A stretch of 64,000 nucleotides of DNA from Bradyrhizobium sp. C9 (GTDB lineage: Bacteria; Pseudomonadota; Alphaproteobacteria; Rhizobiales; Xanthobacteraceae), in contig NZ_NWTG01000001.1 in NCBI RefSeq assembly GCF_002532045.1, positions 186,001 to 250,000 of the forward strand, given 5' to 3'. The notes beneath the pieces were generated by a model, which was given only the letters and a program-made list of their open reading frames with translations, was not told the DNA's origin and ran no database searches. This document shows positions 52,671 through 61,444 of the stretch, piece after piece. Both the position numbers and the translations under genes were made by a program. Position 1 is the first letter of the stretch, and each line of letters opens with the position of its first letter.

Positions 52671-53858
52671 GTGACGACATCGACGCCGAAACGCCCTCCC
52701 TCGCGATCCTGGCGGCTATCGCTCAGCGATCCCCGCGTCGCCGGCCTGTTCTGGCAAGTCCTGGTGGTCGCCATCGCGGTCGCCATCGTCGCCTGGCTGT
52801 GGTCGAACGCGGTCCATAATCTCTCGGTGCGGCGCATCTCGACGGGATTTGCCTTCCTCGGCCGCGAAGCCGGCATGCCGATCGCGGATTCCTGGATCGA
52901 TTACTCGCCGAAGAACACTTACCTGCGCGCCTTCATCGTCGGCATCGTCAACACCCTGCGCGTCGCCGTGATCGGCATCGTGCTGGCGACCGTGATCGGC
53001 ACGCTGGTCGGCATCGCGCGGCTGTCGTCGAACTGGCTGCTGGCGCGGCTTGCCGCCGTCTATGTCGAGGTGCTGCGCGACCTGCCGCTGCTGCTGCAGC
53101 TGCTGTTCTGGTACGTGCTGATGCAGGGCCTGCCGGCAGCGCGCCAGGCGTGGAAGCCGGTCGAGGGCGTGTTCCTCTCCAACCGCGGGCTCATATTGCC
53201 GTCGGTCCCGTTGCATGAGGCCAATTGGTGGACGACCCTGGCGCTCGTCGCGGGCCTCATCGCGCTCCATCTCGTCAGGCGCCGCCTGGTTGCGCAGCAG
53301 ATGCTCGATGGCAGAGCGCGGCCGGCCTGGCCTTACGCGCTTGGCCTCGTGGTCGCGCTGCCCGCGCTGGTGTCGTGGCTGCTGGGTGCGAGCTGGAGCA
53401 TCATGCTGCCGGAGCTGCGCGGTTTCAATTTCGTCGGCGGGCTGACCCTGGCGCCGGAATATTTTGCGCTGCTGATCGCGCTCGTCACCTATACCTCGGC
53501 GTTCATCGCCGAGATCGTGCGCAGCGGCATCCAGGCAGTGCCGCGCGGCCAGTCGGAGGCCGCCAAGGCGCTCGGGCTGAAGCGCGGCTTCGTCTTGCAG
53601 CACATCGTGTTGCCGCAGGCGCTGCGCGTCATCATCCCGCCGATGACCAGCCAGTATCTGAACCTGACGAAGAATTCCTCGCTTGCGGTCGCGGTCGGCT
53701 ACCAGGACATCGTCTCGATTGCCAACACCACGCTGAACCAGACCGGGCAGGCGATCGAGTCGATCGCGCTGATCATGATGGTGTTCCTCACCATCAGCCT
53801 CGGCATCAGCCTGTTCATGAACTGGTACAATGCGCGGATCGCGCTGGTGGAGCGCTGA
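52671..53858 (+). CDS. Amino-acid ABC transporter permease, AapQ-like (395 aa)
   Basis: His/Glu/Gln/Arg-type permease with the long N-terminal extension and large periplasmic loop of AapQ/BztB. Eight or so hydrophobic segments; the ATPase-contact loop is GQSEAAKALGLKRGFVLQHIVLPQALRVIIP. GTG 52671 is the start; the leader is short after the operator. The AapM-like gene follows one base later. Pairs with it to form the channel. Confidence 0.92.
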   Translation: MTTSTPKRPPSRSWRLSLSDPRVAGLFWQVLVVAIAVAIVAWLWSNAVHNLSVRRISTGFAFLGREAGMPIADSWIDYSPKNTYLRAFIVGIVNTLRVAVIGIVLATVIGTLVGIARLSSNWLLARLAAVYVEVLRDLPLLLQLLFWYVLMQGLPAARQAWKPVEGVFLSNRGLILPSVPLHEANWWTTLALVAGLIALHLVRRRLVAQQMLDGRARPAWPYALGLVVALPALVSWLLGASWSIMLPELRGFNFVGGLTLAPEYFALLIALVTYTSAFIAEIVRSGIQAVPRGQSEAAKALGLKRGFVLQHIVLPQALRVIIPPMTSQYLNLTKNSSLAVAVGYQDIVSIANTTLNQTGQAIESIALIMMVFLTISLGISLFMNWYNARIALVER

Positions 53859-53859
53859 G

Positions 53860-54981
53860 ATGAGCTCGGTCGCACACCTTCCGCAGGATCCTCTGCCGAT
53901 CGGGCCGCGGCCCGCGCCACGCGCGCTCGGCGGCCAGTTCACCGCGTGGCTGCGCGCCAATCTGTTCGCCTCGATCCCGTCCAGCATCATGACGCTGTTG
54001 CTGCTGTTCGTGCTCGGCAAGGCCTGCATCGGCCTCTGGCAATGGGGCATTGCCAACGCGATCTGGACCGTCTCCGGCAACGACACCAGCGCCTGCCGCG
54101 CGCTGCGCGGCGCCGGCGCCTGCTGGGCCGTCGTGCCCGAGAAGTACCGCTTCATCCTGTTCGGCACCTATCCGTTCGACGAGCAGTGGCGGCCGGCGCT
54201 CGTGGTTGTCATCTTCATCGCGCTGTTTGCGGTCTCGAGCCGCCGCAGCTTCTGGCGCAAGGAGCTGTTCCTGCTGTGGGCCGCGGCCTTGATCGTGATC
54301 GGCTGCCTGATGTGGGGCGGCTTCCTCGGCCTGTCCTTTGTGACGCAGGACCGCTGGGGTGGGCTGCCGGTGACCTTGATCCTCGCGACTTTCGGCTTGG
54401 CGTTCGGCTTCCCGCTCGGAATTTTGGTGGCACTCGGCCGCCGCTCGAAGCTGCCGGCAATCCGCTCGCTCTGCGTGCTCTATGTCGAACTGATCCGCGG
54501 CGTGCCGCTGATCAGCCTGCTGTTCATGGCGAGCGTGATGTTCCCGCTGTTCATGCCCGACGGCGTCAACATCGACAAATTGCTGCGCGCGCAGATCGCC
54601 TTCATCCTCTACGCCGGCGCCTATCTCGCGGAAGTGGTGCGCGGCGGCCTGCAGGCGGTGCCGCGCGGACAATATGAGGCCGCCGATGCGCTCGGGCTGT
54701 CGTATTGGGAGAAGAACGCGCTGATCGTGCTGCCGCAGGCGATCCGCCACGTCATCCCGCCGCTGGTCAACACCTTCATCGCCTTCTTCAAGGACACCAG
54801 TCTGGTGCTGATCATCGGCATCTTCGATCTCCTGACCACCGCCAAGACCGCGATCGTCGATCCGGCCTGGCAGTCGTTCAGCGTCGAGGTCTACGTCTTC
54901 GTCGGGGTGATCTACTTCGTGTTCTGCTTTGCGATGTCGCGCTACAGCCGCAGCCTCGAGGCACAGCGCACGTCCAGTTGA
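53860..54981 (+). CDS. Amino-acid ABC transporter permease, AapM-like (373 aa)
   Basis: Second permease. ASIPSSIMTLLLLFVLGKACIGLWQWGIANAIW at the N-terminus and GQYEAADALGLSYWEKNALIVLPQAIRHVIPP as ATPase-contact loop; the ending IYFVFCFAMSRYSRSLE is typical. ATG 53860 is preferred to a start inside the preceding gene. An AapP-type ATPase would normally follow but the next gene is a GntR regulator, so the ATPase must be shared with another system. Confidence 0.92.
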   Translation: MSSVAHLPQDPLPIGPRPAPRALGGQFTAWLRANLFASIPSSIMTLLLLFVLGKACIGLWQWGIANAIWTVSGNDTSACRALRGAGACWAVVPEKYRFILFGTYPFDEQWRPALVVVIFIALFAVSSRRSFWRKELFLLWAAALIVIGCLMWGGFLGLSFVTQDRWGGLPVTLILATFGLAFGFPLGILVALGRRSKLPAIRSLCVLYVELIRGVPLISLLFMASVMFPLFMPDGVNIDKLLRAQIAFILYAGAYLAEVVRGGLQAVPRGQYEAADALGLSYWEKNALIVLPQAIRHVIPPLVNTFIAFFKDTSLVLIIGIFDLLTTAKTAIVDPAWQSFSVEVYVFVGVIYFVFCFAMSRYSRSLEAQRTSS

Positions 54982-55109
54982 GCGATCGTCTCTCGCCAAT
55001 TCCCGAATGTTCGGTCTGCCGTCGTGCCCAGGATGAGCCCCCGGGTACCACGGCCTTTTGGAGCGATCGCCCCTTGCCAAGCCGTCTCGATCCTATTTAT
55101 GATTATAAA

Positions 55110-55904
55110 ATGGATAAATCGGCTTTACCGTCGCTGGACTCGTCGCGGCGCGCCTCGATCAAGCGCAAGCGCTCGGACGCGGTCGCCGACCTGATCCGCA
55201 GCCACATCTTCCAGGCCGGCTTGCAGCCCGACGACCGGCTGCCGCAGGAGGTTGAGCTGATCGAGATGTTCGGCTGCAGCCGCTCGACCATCCGCGAGGC
55301 GCTCAAGTCGCTGGAGGTGCAGGGGCTGGTACAGAACAGCACCGGGCCCGGCGGTGGCGCGCGGGTGGCGCCGGTGTCGATCAACCGGATCGTCGGCCTG
55401 CTCAGCAACTACTTCTATTTCCAGTCGATCTCGACCGCGCAGATCTACCAGATCCGCCGCCTGATCGAGCCGGAGTTGGCCTTCAGCGTGGTCGGCCACC
55501 TCTCGGCGGCGCAGTTCGCGGCGCTCGACAAGGCGATCGCTGTGCAGGAGCATCATCCCGGCGGCATCGCGGACTGGGAGCATCATCGTCACGCCGAGAT
55601 CGACTTCCACGACATCCTGATCGAGGCCTGCCCCAATCCGCTGCTCGGCCTGGTCGCCCGCTTCGTCAACGAGGCGATCCGGCATCTGATCGGCAAGCTC
55701 GGCGTGCAGGAATTCGCATCCAGCTTCACCTGCGAGAACATCGAGTTTCACAAGCGTCTGATGGCCGCGTTCCGCTCCGGCAATGCCGCGCGCGCCCGGC
55801 GCGTGATGCTCGACCATGTGCTGAGCGCAGAAGCGGTGGTCGTCCCCGCCGAAGACCGGCGCATGGATCTGCCGGTCTTTCACCAGCCGTTGCGGCTCGA
55901 CTGA
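55110..55904 (+). CDS. GntR family regulator with FCD domain (264 aa)
   Basis: Winged helix (residues about 18-90: DAVADLIRSHIFQAGLQPDDRLPQEVELIEMFGCSRSTIREALKSLEVQGLV) and an all-helical FCD ligand domain with likely metal ligands in HAEIDFHDILIEACPN and EFHKRLMAAF. ATG 55110 is chosen; an AT-rich stretch precedes it with no Shine-Dalgarno, so the message may be leaderless or the start lies a few codons later. It lies between the permeases and the two amidases it may control. Confidence 0.9.
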   Translation: MDKSALPSLDSSRRASIKRKRSDAVADLIRSHIFQAGLQPDDRLPQEVELIEMFGCSRSTIREALKSLEVQGLVQNSTGPGGGARVAPVSINRIVGLLSNYFYFQSISTAQIYQIRRLIEPELAFSVVGHLSAAQFAALDKAIAVQEHHPGGIADWEHHRHAEIDFHDILIEACPNPLLGLVARFVNEAIRHLIGKLGVQEFASSFTCENIEFHKRLMAAFRSGNAARARRVMLDHVLSAEAVVVPAEDRRMDLPVFHQPLRLD

Positions 55905-55947
55905 ACCGCATCGGCTGACTGTTGCATACGCGTTGGAGGAAACAACA

Positions 55948-57366
55948 ATGGTCACGCGGCGCGAGAATGAGTTGTGGAGCTGGTCGGCCGTCGACCTGGC
56001 GCGCGCGATCGCGGCCGGTGCGATCTCGAGCCGGGAAGCCGTGCAGTCCAGCCTCTACCGTGTTGCGCAGGTCAATCCGGCATTGAACGCCGTTGTCGAG
56101 GTGCTTGCCGACGAAGCGCTGGTGGCGGCCGATGCTGCCGATGCCGCGGTGAAATCAGGCGCGGAGCTCGGCGTGCTTCATGGCGTGCCGGTCACGATCA
56201 AGGTCAATGTCGATCAGCGCGGCCACGCCACCACCAACGGCGTCGTCGCCTTCCGCGACGTGATCGCCACCGACGATAGCCCGGTGGTCGCGAATTTCCG
56301 CAAGGCGGGTGCGGTCATTGTCGGCCGCACCAACACGCCGGCGTTCTCGCACCGCTGGTTCACCAACAACGATCTGCACGGCGCGACCTATAATCCCTGG
56401 GGTCGGCACCTGACGCCGGGCGGCTCCAGCGGCGGCGCGGCAGCGGCGGTCGCTTCCGGCATGGGCGCGATCGCGCATGGCAATGATTTCGGCGGCTCGA
56501 TCCGCTATCCCGCCTATGCCTGCGGCGTCGCCGGCCTGCGTCCGACCCCGGGACGAATTCCCTCGTTCAATCCGTCGGCGACAACAGATCGCCCGATCAC
56601 GGCGCAGATGATGTCGGTGCAGGGGCCGCTTGCGCGCTCGGTCGCCGATCTGCGCGCAGGCCTCGCCGCGATGGCGCAGGCGGATGCGCGCGACGGCACA
56701 TGGCTGCCGGTCCCGCTGCAAGGTGCACCGCTGAAGCGCCCGGTCGGCGTTGCGATCGCGGCGGCGCCGTTCGGCGACGAGGCGCCGGAGGTCAGCGCAG
56801 CGGTGCGCGCCGCCGGACGCTGGCTCGCCGAGGCTGGCTTTGCGGTGGAGGAGACCTCGCCGCCGCGGCTCGCGGAGGCCGCCGATCTCTGGCATCGCCT
56901 TGTCATCAACGAGGAGCGGCGCGTGCTGGCGCCGATGATCCGCAAGTTTGGCGACGATCGAAGCCGCTATAATCTCGATTGCCATATTGCCTATGCGCCC
57001 GAACTCGACGGCGATCAGGTGCTGGCCTGCTTCGAGCAGCGGCTTTCGATCGTGCGAGCCTGGCAGCTGTTCCAGGAGCGCTGCCCGGTCATCATCCTGC
57101 CGGTCTCGGCGCAACTGCCGTTCCGCTTCGATCAGGATCAGGAAGACGCAACGGTGGTGCGTGCGCTGCTCGATGCGCAGCGACCGCTGCTTGCCGTCCC
57201 CGCGCTCGGCTTTCCGTCCGTCGTGGTGCCGACGGGCACCGCCGGCGGCGTGCCGGTCGGCGTCCAGGTGATCGCCGGCCGCTTCCGCGAGGATGTCTGT
57301 CTCGCCGTTGCCGAGGTGATCGAGGCGCGCGCGTCGACGCTGACGCCGATCGATCCACGCGACTGA
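55948..57366 (+). CDS. Amidase signature family hydrolase (472 aa)
   Basis: Amide hydrolase with Ser-cisSer-Lys triad: Lys85 (HGVPVTIKVNV), Ser160 (TPGGSSGGAAAA) and nucleophile Ser184 (FGGSIRYPA). ATG 55948 follows GGAGGAAACAACA. The next gene is a closely related amidase in tandem; both contain the segment RIPSFNPSAT/RIPAFNPSAT. The substrate is probably a small amide or N-acyl compound delivered by the transporter. Confidence 0.93.
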   Translation: MVTRRENELWSWSAVDLARAIAAGAISSREAVQSSLYRVAQVNPALNAVVEVLADEALVAADAADAAVKSGAELGVLHGVPVTIKVNVDQRGHATTNGVVAFRDVIATDDSPVVANFRKAGAVIVGRTNTPAFSHRWFTNNDLHGATYNPWGRHLTPGGSSGGAAAAVASGMGAIAHGNDFGGSIRYPAYACGVAGLRPTPGRIPSFNPSATTDRPITAQMMSVQGPLARSVADLRAGLAAMAQADARDGTWLPVPLQGAPLKRPVGVAIAAAPFGDEAPEVSAAVRAAGRWLAEAGFAVEETSPPRLAEAADLWHRLVINEERRVLAPMIRKFGDDRSRYNLDCHIAYAPELDGDQVLACFEQRLSIVRAWQLFQERCPVIILPVSAQLPFRFDQDQEDATVVRALLDAQRPLLAVPALGFPSVVVPTGTAGGVPVGVQVIAGRFREDVCLAVAEVIEARASTLTPIDPRD

Positions 57367-57420
57367 ACGCACGGTTTTCGAAACCAACAATAAACACTGA
57401 GCATCAAGGGAGAGCACAAC

Positions 57421-58851
57421 GTGACGAATGCACCGATCTGGCAATGGTCCGCCGTGGACACGGCGGCGGCCATCAAGAAAGGCGACGTGACCTCGGAGCA
57501 GGTGGTCCGCGCCCATCTCGACCGCAAGAAGGAAGCCAACCCGGCGCTCAACGCCGTCGTCGTCGATCTCGGCGACGCTGCGCTGAAGGCGGCCAAGGTC
57601 GCCGACGAGGTGCTGGCGGCGAGCAAGGGGAAGGGCGGCGCTGTGGGACCGCTGCACGGCGTGCCGGTCACGATCAAGATCAACATCGACGTCGAGGGCC
57701 AGGCCAATTCGAACGGTGTGGTTGCCTTCAAAGACAATATCGCGCCGGGCGACTCGCCGGTGACCGCCAATCTCAAGAAGGCCGGCGCCATCATCATCGG
57801 CCTGACCAACACGCCGGAATTCTCGCTCCGCGGCTTCACCGACAACCCGCTGCACGGCCTGACGCGCAATCCCTGGAACGCGGACGTGACCTGCGGCGGC
57901 TCCTCGGGCGGCGCCGGCGCATCGATCGCAGCCGGCATCGGCACCATCGCACATGGCAACGACATCGGCGGCTCGCTGCGCTGGCCGGCGCATTGCAACG
58001 GCATCGCCACCATCAAGCCGACCCAGGGCCGGATTCCGGCGTTCAATCCCAGCGCCACGGCGGAACGGCCGCTGATGGCGCAGTTCATGTCGTCGCAAGG
58101 ACCGCTGGCGCGCCACGTCGCCGACGTGCGCCTCGGCCTCGAGGTGATGGCGCAGCGCGACCCGCGCGATCCCTGGTACGTGCCGGCGCCATTGACGGGG
58201 CCGAAGCCGGCCGCGCCGGTCAAGGTCGCGCTCGCCAAGATCCCTGAAGACATGGTGACCGATCGCGGCGTGATCGCGCTTCAGCGCAAGGCGGCCGATC
58301 ATCTGGCCGATGCGGGCTACGCGGTCAGCGAGGTCGAGGTGCCCGATCTCAACAAGGTCTGGCAGCTCTGGTGCGACCTGATCATGACCGAGACCCGCAT
58401 CCTGCAGCAGGACCAGATGCTGGCGACCTCCAGCGCCGACTTCCAGAAGACGTTCCACGGCTTCATGGCGCTGGCCAATCCGCTGGATCAGGCCGGCTAC
58501 ATGAAGGCGATCGCGGAGCGCTCGCGCCACATCAGGAACTGGATGACCTTCCTCGAACAGTATCCGCTGGTGCTGATGCCGACCTCGGTGCGCAAGACGC
58601 CGGAGGTCAATGCCGATCTCGGCGGTGACCAGCGTGTCAAGGAGTTGTTCTGGAACGATCTGCGCTTCATCTCGTCGATGAACGTGCTCGGGCTGCCGGC
58701 AGCCGTGGTGCCGGTCGGGCTGCACGAGGGATTGCCAGTCGGCGTTCAGATCGTCGGCTCGCGCTATCGCGAGGACATGTGTCTCGATGCCGCCGAGGCG
58801 ATCGAGCGCAAGGTCGGCATTCTGGCAAGGCAATTGTGGGAGCGTCGCTGA
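57421..58851 (+). CDS. Amidase signature family hydrolase, tandem paralogue (476 aa)
   Basis: Second amidase with Lys86 (HGVPVTIKINI), Ser161 (TCGGSSGGAGAS) and Ser185 (IGGSLRWPA). Aligns along its whole length with the preceding amidase, consistent with an old tandem duplication. GTG 57421 follows GGGAGAGCACAAC and is the probable start. A 54-base gap separates the two. The pair may hydrolyse successive amides or related substrates. Confidence 0.93.
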   Translation: MTNAPIWQWSAVDTAAAIKKGDVTSEQVVRAHLDRKKEANPALNAVVVDLGDAALKAAKVADEVLAASKGKGGAVGPLHGVPVTIKINIDVEGQANSNGVVAFKDNIAPGDSPVTANLKKAGAIIIGLTNTPEFSLRGFTDNPLHGLTRNPWNADVTCGGSSGGAGASIAAGIGTIAHGNDIGGSLRWPAHCNGIATIKPTQGRIPAFNPSATAERPLMAQFMSSQGPLARHVADVRLGLEVMAQRDPRDPWYVPAPLTGPKPAAPVKVALAKIPEDMVTDRGVIALQRKAADHLADAGYAVSEVEVPDLNKVWQLWCDLIMTETRILQQDQMLATSSADFQKTFHGFMALANPLDQAGYMKAIAERSRHIRNWMTFLEQYPLVLMPTSVRKTPEVNADLGGDQRVKELFWNDLRFISSMNVLGLPAAVVPVGLHEGLPVGVQIVGSRYREDMCLDAAEAIERKVGILARQLWERR

Positions 58852-59051
58852 GGCGATTTCGAAACCATCAGCACTGCAAGGAACGCCGCGGCGAAATTTC
58901 GTCGCGGCGTTCGCATGAACGGCGACGAGCCATGTTCCTTCTCCCGGAATTTGTGCGCGGAATCGCAGAGCGCCATGCCGGCCACGGGGTTGTCGGCGAT
59001 CCCTGATTCCTTCAGGAGATCGTCCGAACCATCCGAACCCTTGGAAACGAA

Positions 59052-60272
59052 ATGTCCATCACGAAACGCTCGCCTGTCCTGGTCGCAATTGTCGCCGCGT
59101 GTCTGTCCTTTGCCGCCGGCGCTGCTCGCGCGGAGGACGGTGTCCTGCGGGTCGGCATCATCACCGACATGAGCGGGCAATATTCCGACGGCAACGGCCC
59201 GGGTTCGGTGATCGCGGCGCAAATGGCGGCGGAGGAGATCGGCGGCACGGTCGCCGGACGCAAGATCGAGATCATCTCGGCTGACCACCAGAACAAGCCC
59301 GACGTCGCGACCGGCATCGTGCGCAACTGGATCGACAACAAGGGTGTCGACGTGATCGCCGAAGGCGTCAATTCCGCGGTGGCGCTCGCGATCCAGACCG
59401 TGACCCGCGAACGCAAGAAGCTGTTCCTGATCTCGGGCTCCGGTTCATCCGATCTCACCGGCAAGCAATGCTCTCCGACCAGCGTGCAATGGACCTACGA
59501 CACCTACGCTTCCTCGAATGCGACGGCGAAGGCGGTGGTCGCGCGCGGCGGCACGCCCTGGTTCTTTCTCACCGCCGACTATGCGTTCGGCCAGGCGCTG
59601 GAGCGCGACGCCAGCAAGGCCGTAACATCGGCGGGCGGCAAGGTGCTCGGCGCGGTCCGTCATCCGTTCGACACTGCCGATTTCTCGTCGTTCCTGCTGC
59701 AGGCGCAGTCCTCCGGCGCAAGAATCCTGGCGCTCGCCAATGCCGGCTCCGACTTCCGCAACGCGGTGTCGCAGGCCGACGAATTCAACATCCGCGCCAG
59801 CATGCAGCTCGTCGCGCTGCAGGTGACGCTGACCGACGTGCCGGCGCTGGGCCTCGCGCATGCCCACGATCTGCTGTTCACGGATTCCTTCTATTGGGAT
59901 CGCACGCCCGAGACGCGCGTCTTCGCCCAGGAGTTCTTCAAGCGGCATGGCGCGATGCCGACGGCCTACCAGGCCGGCGTCAACTCGGCGCTGCGGCACT
60001 ATTTCAAGGCGGTCGCCGCCACCAACTCGGCGGATTCGGAAACCGTGATCGCGCAGATGTGCAAGACCCCGGTCAATGATTTCTTCGCCCAGAACGGCGT
60101 GGTGCGCGAGGACGGCCGCATGGTGCACGACATGTACCTGATGCGCATCAAGAAGCCGGAAGAGTCCAAGGGCAAGTGGGATCTCTACGAATATCTCGCG
60201 ACGGTGCCGGGCGACCAGGCCTTCCGTCCACTCGCTGAAGGCGGTTGCCCCTACATCGCCAAGGCGCACTGA
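59052..60272 (+). CDS. Branched-chain-type ABC transporter substrate-binding protein (406 aa)
   Basis: Signal peptide VLVAIVAACLSFAAGAARA. The mature start is EDGVLRVGIITDMSGQYSDGNGPGSVIAAQMAAEEIGG. It has two likely disulfide cysteines (KQCSPTSVQW; GGCPYIAKAH). No permease or ATPase genes are adjacent, so it is an orphan receptor. 200 bases separate it from the amidases, so co-regulation with them is possible but not shown. Confidence 0.92.
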   Translation: MSITKRSPVLVAIVAACLSFAAGAARAEDGVLRVGIITDMSGQYSDGNGPGSVIAAQMAAEEIGGTVAGRKIEIISADHQNKPDVATGIVRNWIDNKGVDVIAEGVNSAVALAIQTVTRERKKLFLISGSGSSDLTGKQCSPTSVQWTYDTYASSNATAKAVVARGGTPWFFLTADYAFGQALERDASKAVTSAGGKVLGAVRHPFDTADFSSFLLQAQSSGARILALANAGSDFRNAVSQADEFNIRASMQLVALQVTLTDVPALGLAHAHDLLFTDSFYWDRTPETRVFAQEFFKRHGAMPTAYQAGVNSALRHYFKAVAATNSADSETVIAQMCKTPVNDFFAQNGVVREDGRMVHDMYLMRIKKPEESKGKWDLYEYLATVPGDQAFRPLAEGGCPYIAKAH

Positions 60273-60300
60273 AGCGCGAGGCTCGGCGCCACACACTCGC

Positions 60301-60481
60301 CGTCGTCCCGGCGAAGGCCGGGACGACGATTGAGGATGTAGGCAGTGCCGCACATCCCCTGTCGTCCTGGCGAAAGCCAGGACCCATTACCCCAAATGAG
60401 ACTTGTTGCGCGACGCTGGCGCCACAATCCCTCTCACAATCAAATTCGGTGGTTATGGGTCCTGGCTTTCGCCAGGACGAC
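60301..60481. repeat. Two perfect palindromes between binding-protein and Rid-like genes
   Basis: A 12-bp perfect stem at 60301-60328 around GAAG is followed by 27-base arms at 60361-60387 and 60455-60481 that are exact reverse complements, each itself a hairpin (CCTGGC-GAAA-GCCAGG). The 67 bases between the arms show no gene. It is a typical dispersed bradyrhizobial element and may serve as a terminator. Confidence 0.8.
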
Positions 60482-60567
60482 AACCGTGATGAAATCGAGC
60501 CGTTCGCGCGTACCCTCCATCCCGCGGCGCTATCGCGACGGCCGCATCATCGTGTTGAAGAGGCACC

Positions 60568-61320
60568 ATGACCAGCACCATCGAGGCTCCCGACGGCGGC
60601 TACCGCTTCATGCCCGGCGTCAGTCAGTATTCCTGCGGCGTCGGTGCGTTGCCCGGCTATGCCATCGCGCGGGTCAGGTTCTCCGAACCGGTGCCGTTGA
60701 GCGCGGGTTTTGAACGGATTGCCGATATCATTGGGGATGCCGGCCGCCCGCTCACCGCGTTCGCTGCCTGCGAGCTGCGCTCGCCGGCGCCGTTCACCGA
60801 GGACGGGTTCAAGGCGTTCAACGAAATCTACATCAAGACGCTGATCGCCTGGGGCGCGATGCGCGACGGCGCCAATCCGGTGGCGCGCAGCAATGTCTGT
60901 CCGAAGCTCGATCCGCCCACAGAGCCGTCGTTCCACGCCTTCTGCTACACGGTGCCGGCGGCGAAGGACGCACCGACGAGCTTCGTTATCGCCGGCAGCG
61001 GCGAGTCGGTCGAGGGCAAGGCCAATTATCGCGATCATACCATAGCGCTCGGCGATACCAGCCCGGCCGGCATCCTGGCCAAAGCCAAATTCGTACTTGG
61101 CGAGATGGAACGCCGGATGAGCGCGTTCGGCGCCTCCTGGCGCGACACCACCGCGGTGCAGCTCTACACCGTGCATGATGCCTACCCGGTGCTCGAAAGC
61201 GAGCTCGGCCGCCGCGGCGCGCTTCGCGACGGCCTGACCTGGCATTTCGACCGGCCGCCGGTGGTCGGGCTCGACTTCGAGATGGACTGCCGGCGCGTGC
61301 ATCGCGAGCGCGTGGTGTGA
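60568..61320 (+). CDS. Rid-superfamily-like cytosolic protein (250 aa)
   Basis: The C-terminal half resembles RidA/YjgF proteins (MERRMSAFGASWRDTTAVQLYTVHDAYPVLESEL). The N-terminal half carries YRFMPGVSQYSCGVGALPGYAIARVRF and might be a second, diverged copy of the fold. No signal peptide. It precedes the flavin amine oxidase gene by 124 bases. A role in imine/enamine or deaminase chemistry is plausible but inferred from the neighbours. Confidence 0.72.
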   Translation: MTSTIEAPDGGYRFMPGVSQYSCGVGALPGYAIARVRFSEPVPLSAGFERIADIIGDAGRPLTAFAACELRSPAPFTEDGFKAFNEIYIKTLIAWGAMRDGANPVARSNVCPKLDPPTEPSFHAFCYTVPAAKDAPTSFVIAGSGESVEGKANYRDHTIALGDTSPAGILAKAKFVLGEMERRMSAFGASWRDTTAVQLYTVHDAYPVLESELGRRGALRDGLTWHFDRPPVVGLDFEMDCRRVHRERVV

Positions 61321-61444
61321 TGGTTCGGTCGCGCGACGCATCAAAAGCGCGTGTGGGTGCATGTGGAAGCGCGTGCGCTTTCTTGACACGGGTCGCGTCA
61401 ACCGTTTCCCTTCGCCATCGAAATCAGCGGCTGGGTGAACGCGG

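Noticed and set aside
55095..55119. Inverted ATTTAT/ATAAAT around the GntR start as an operator
   Set aside because: Short arms in an AT-rich stretch, easily by chance; it overlaps the start codon and does not match the usual FCD-type operator.
56155..58833. An 892-codon open frame on the minus strand opposite both amidases
   Set aside because: It is antisense to two genes with complete catalytic motifs; composition is rich in His, Arg, Asp and Ala, typical of shadow frames in GC-rich DNA.
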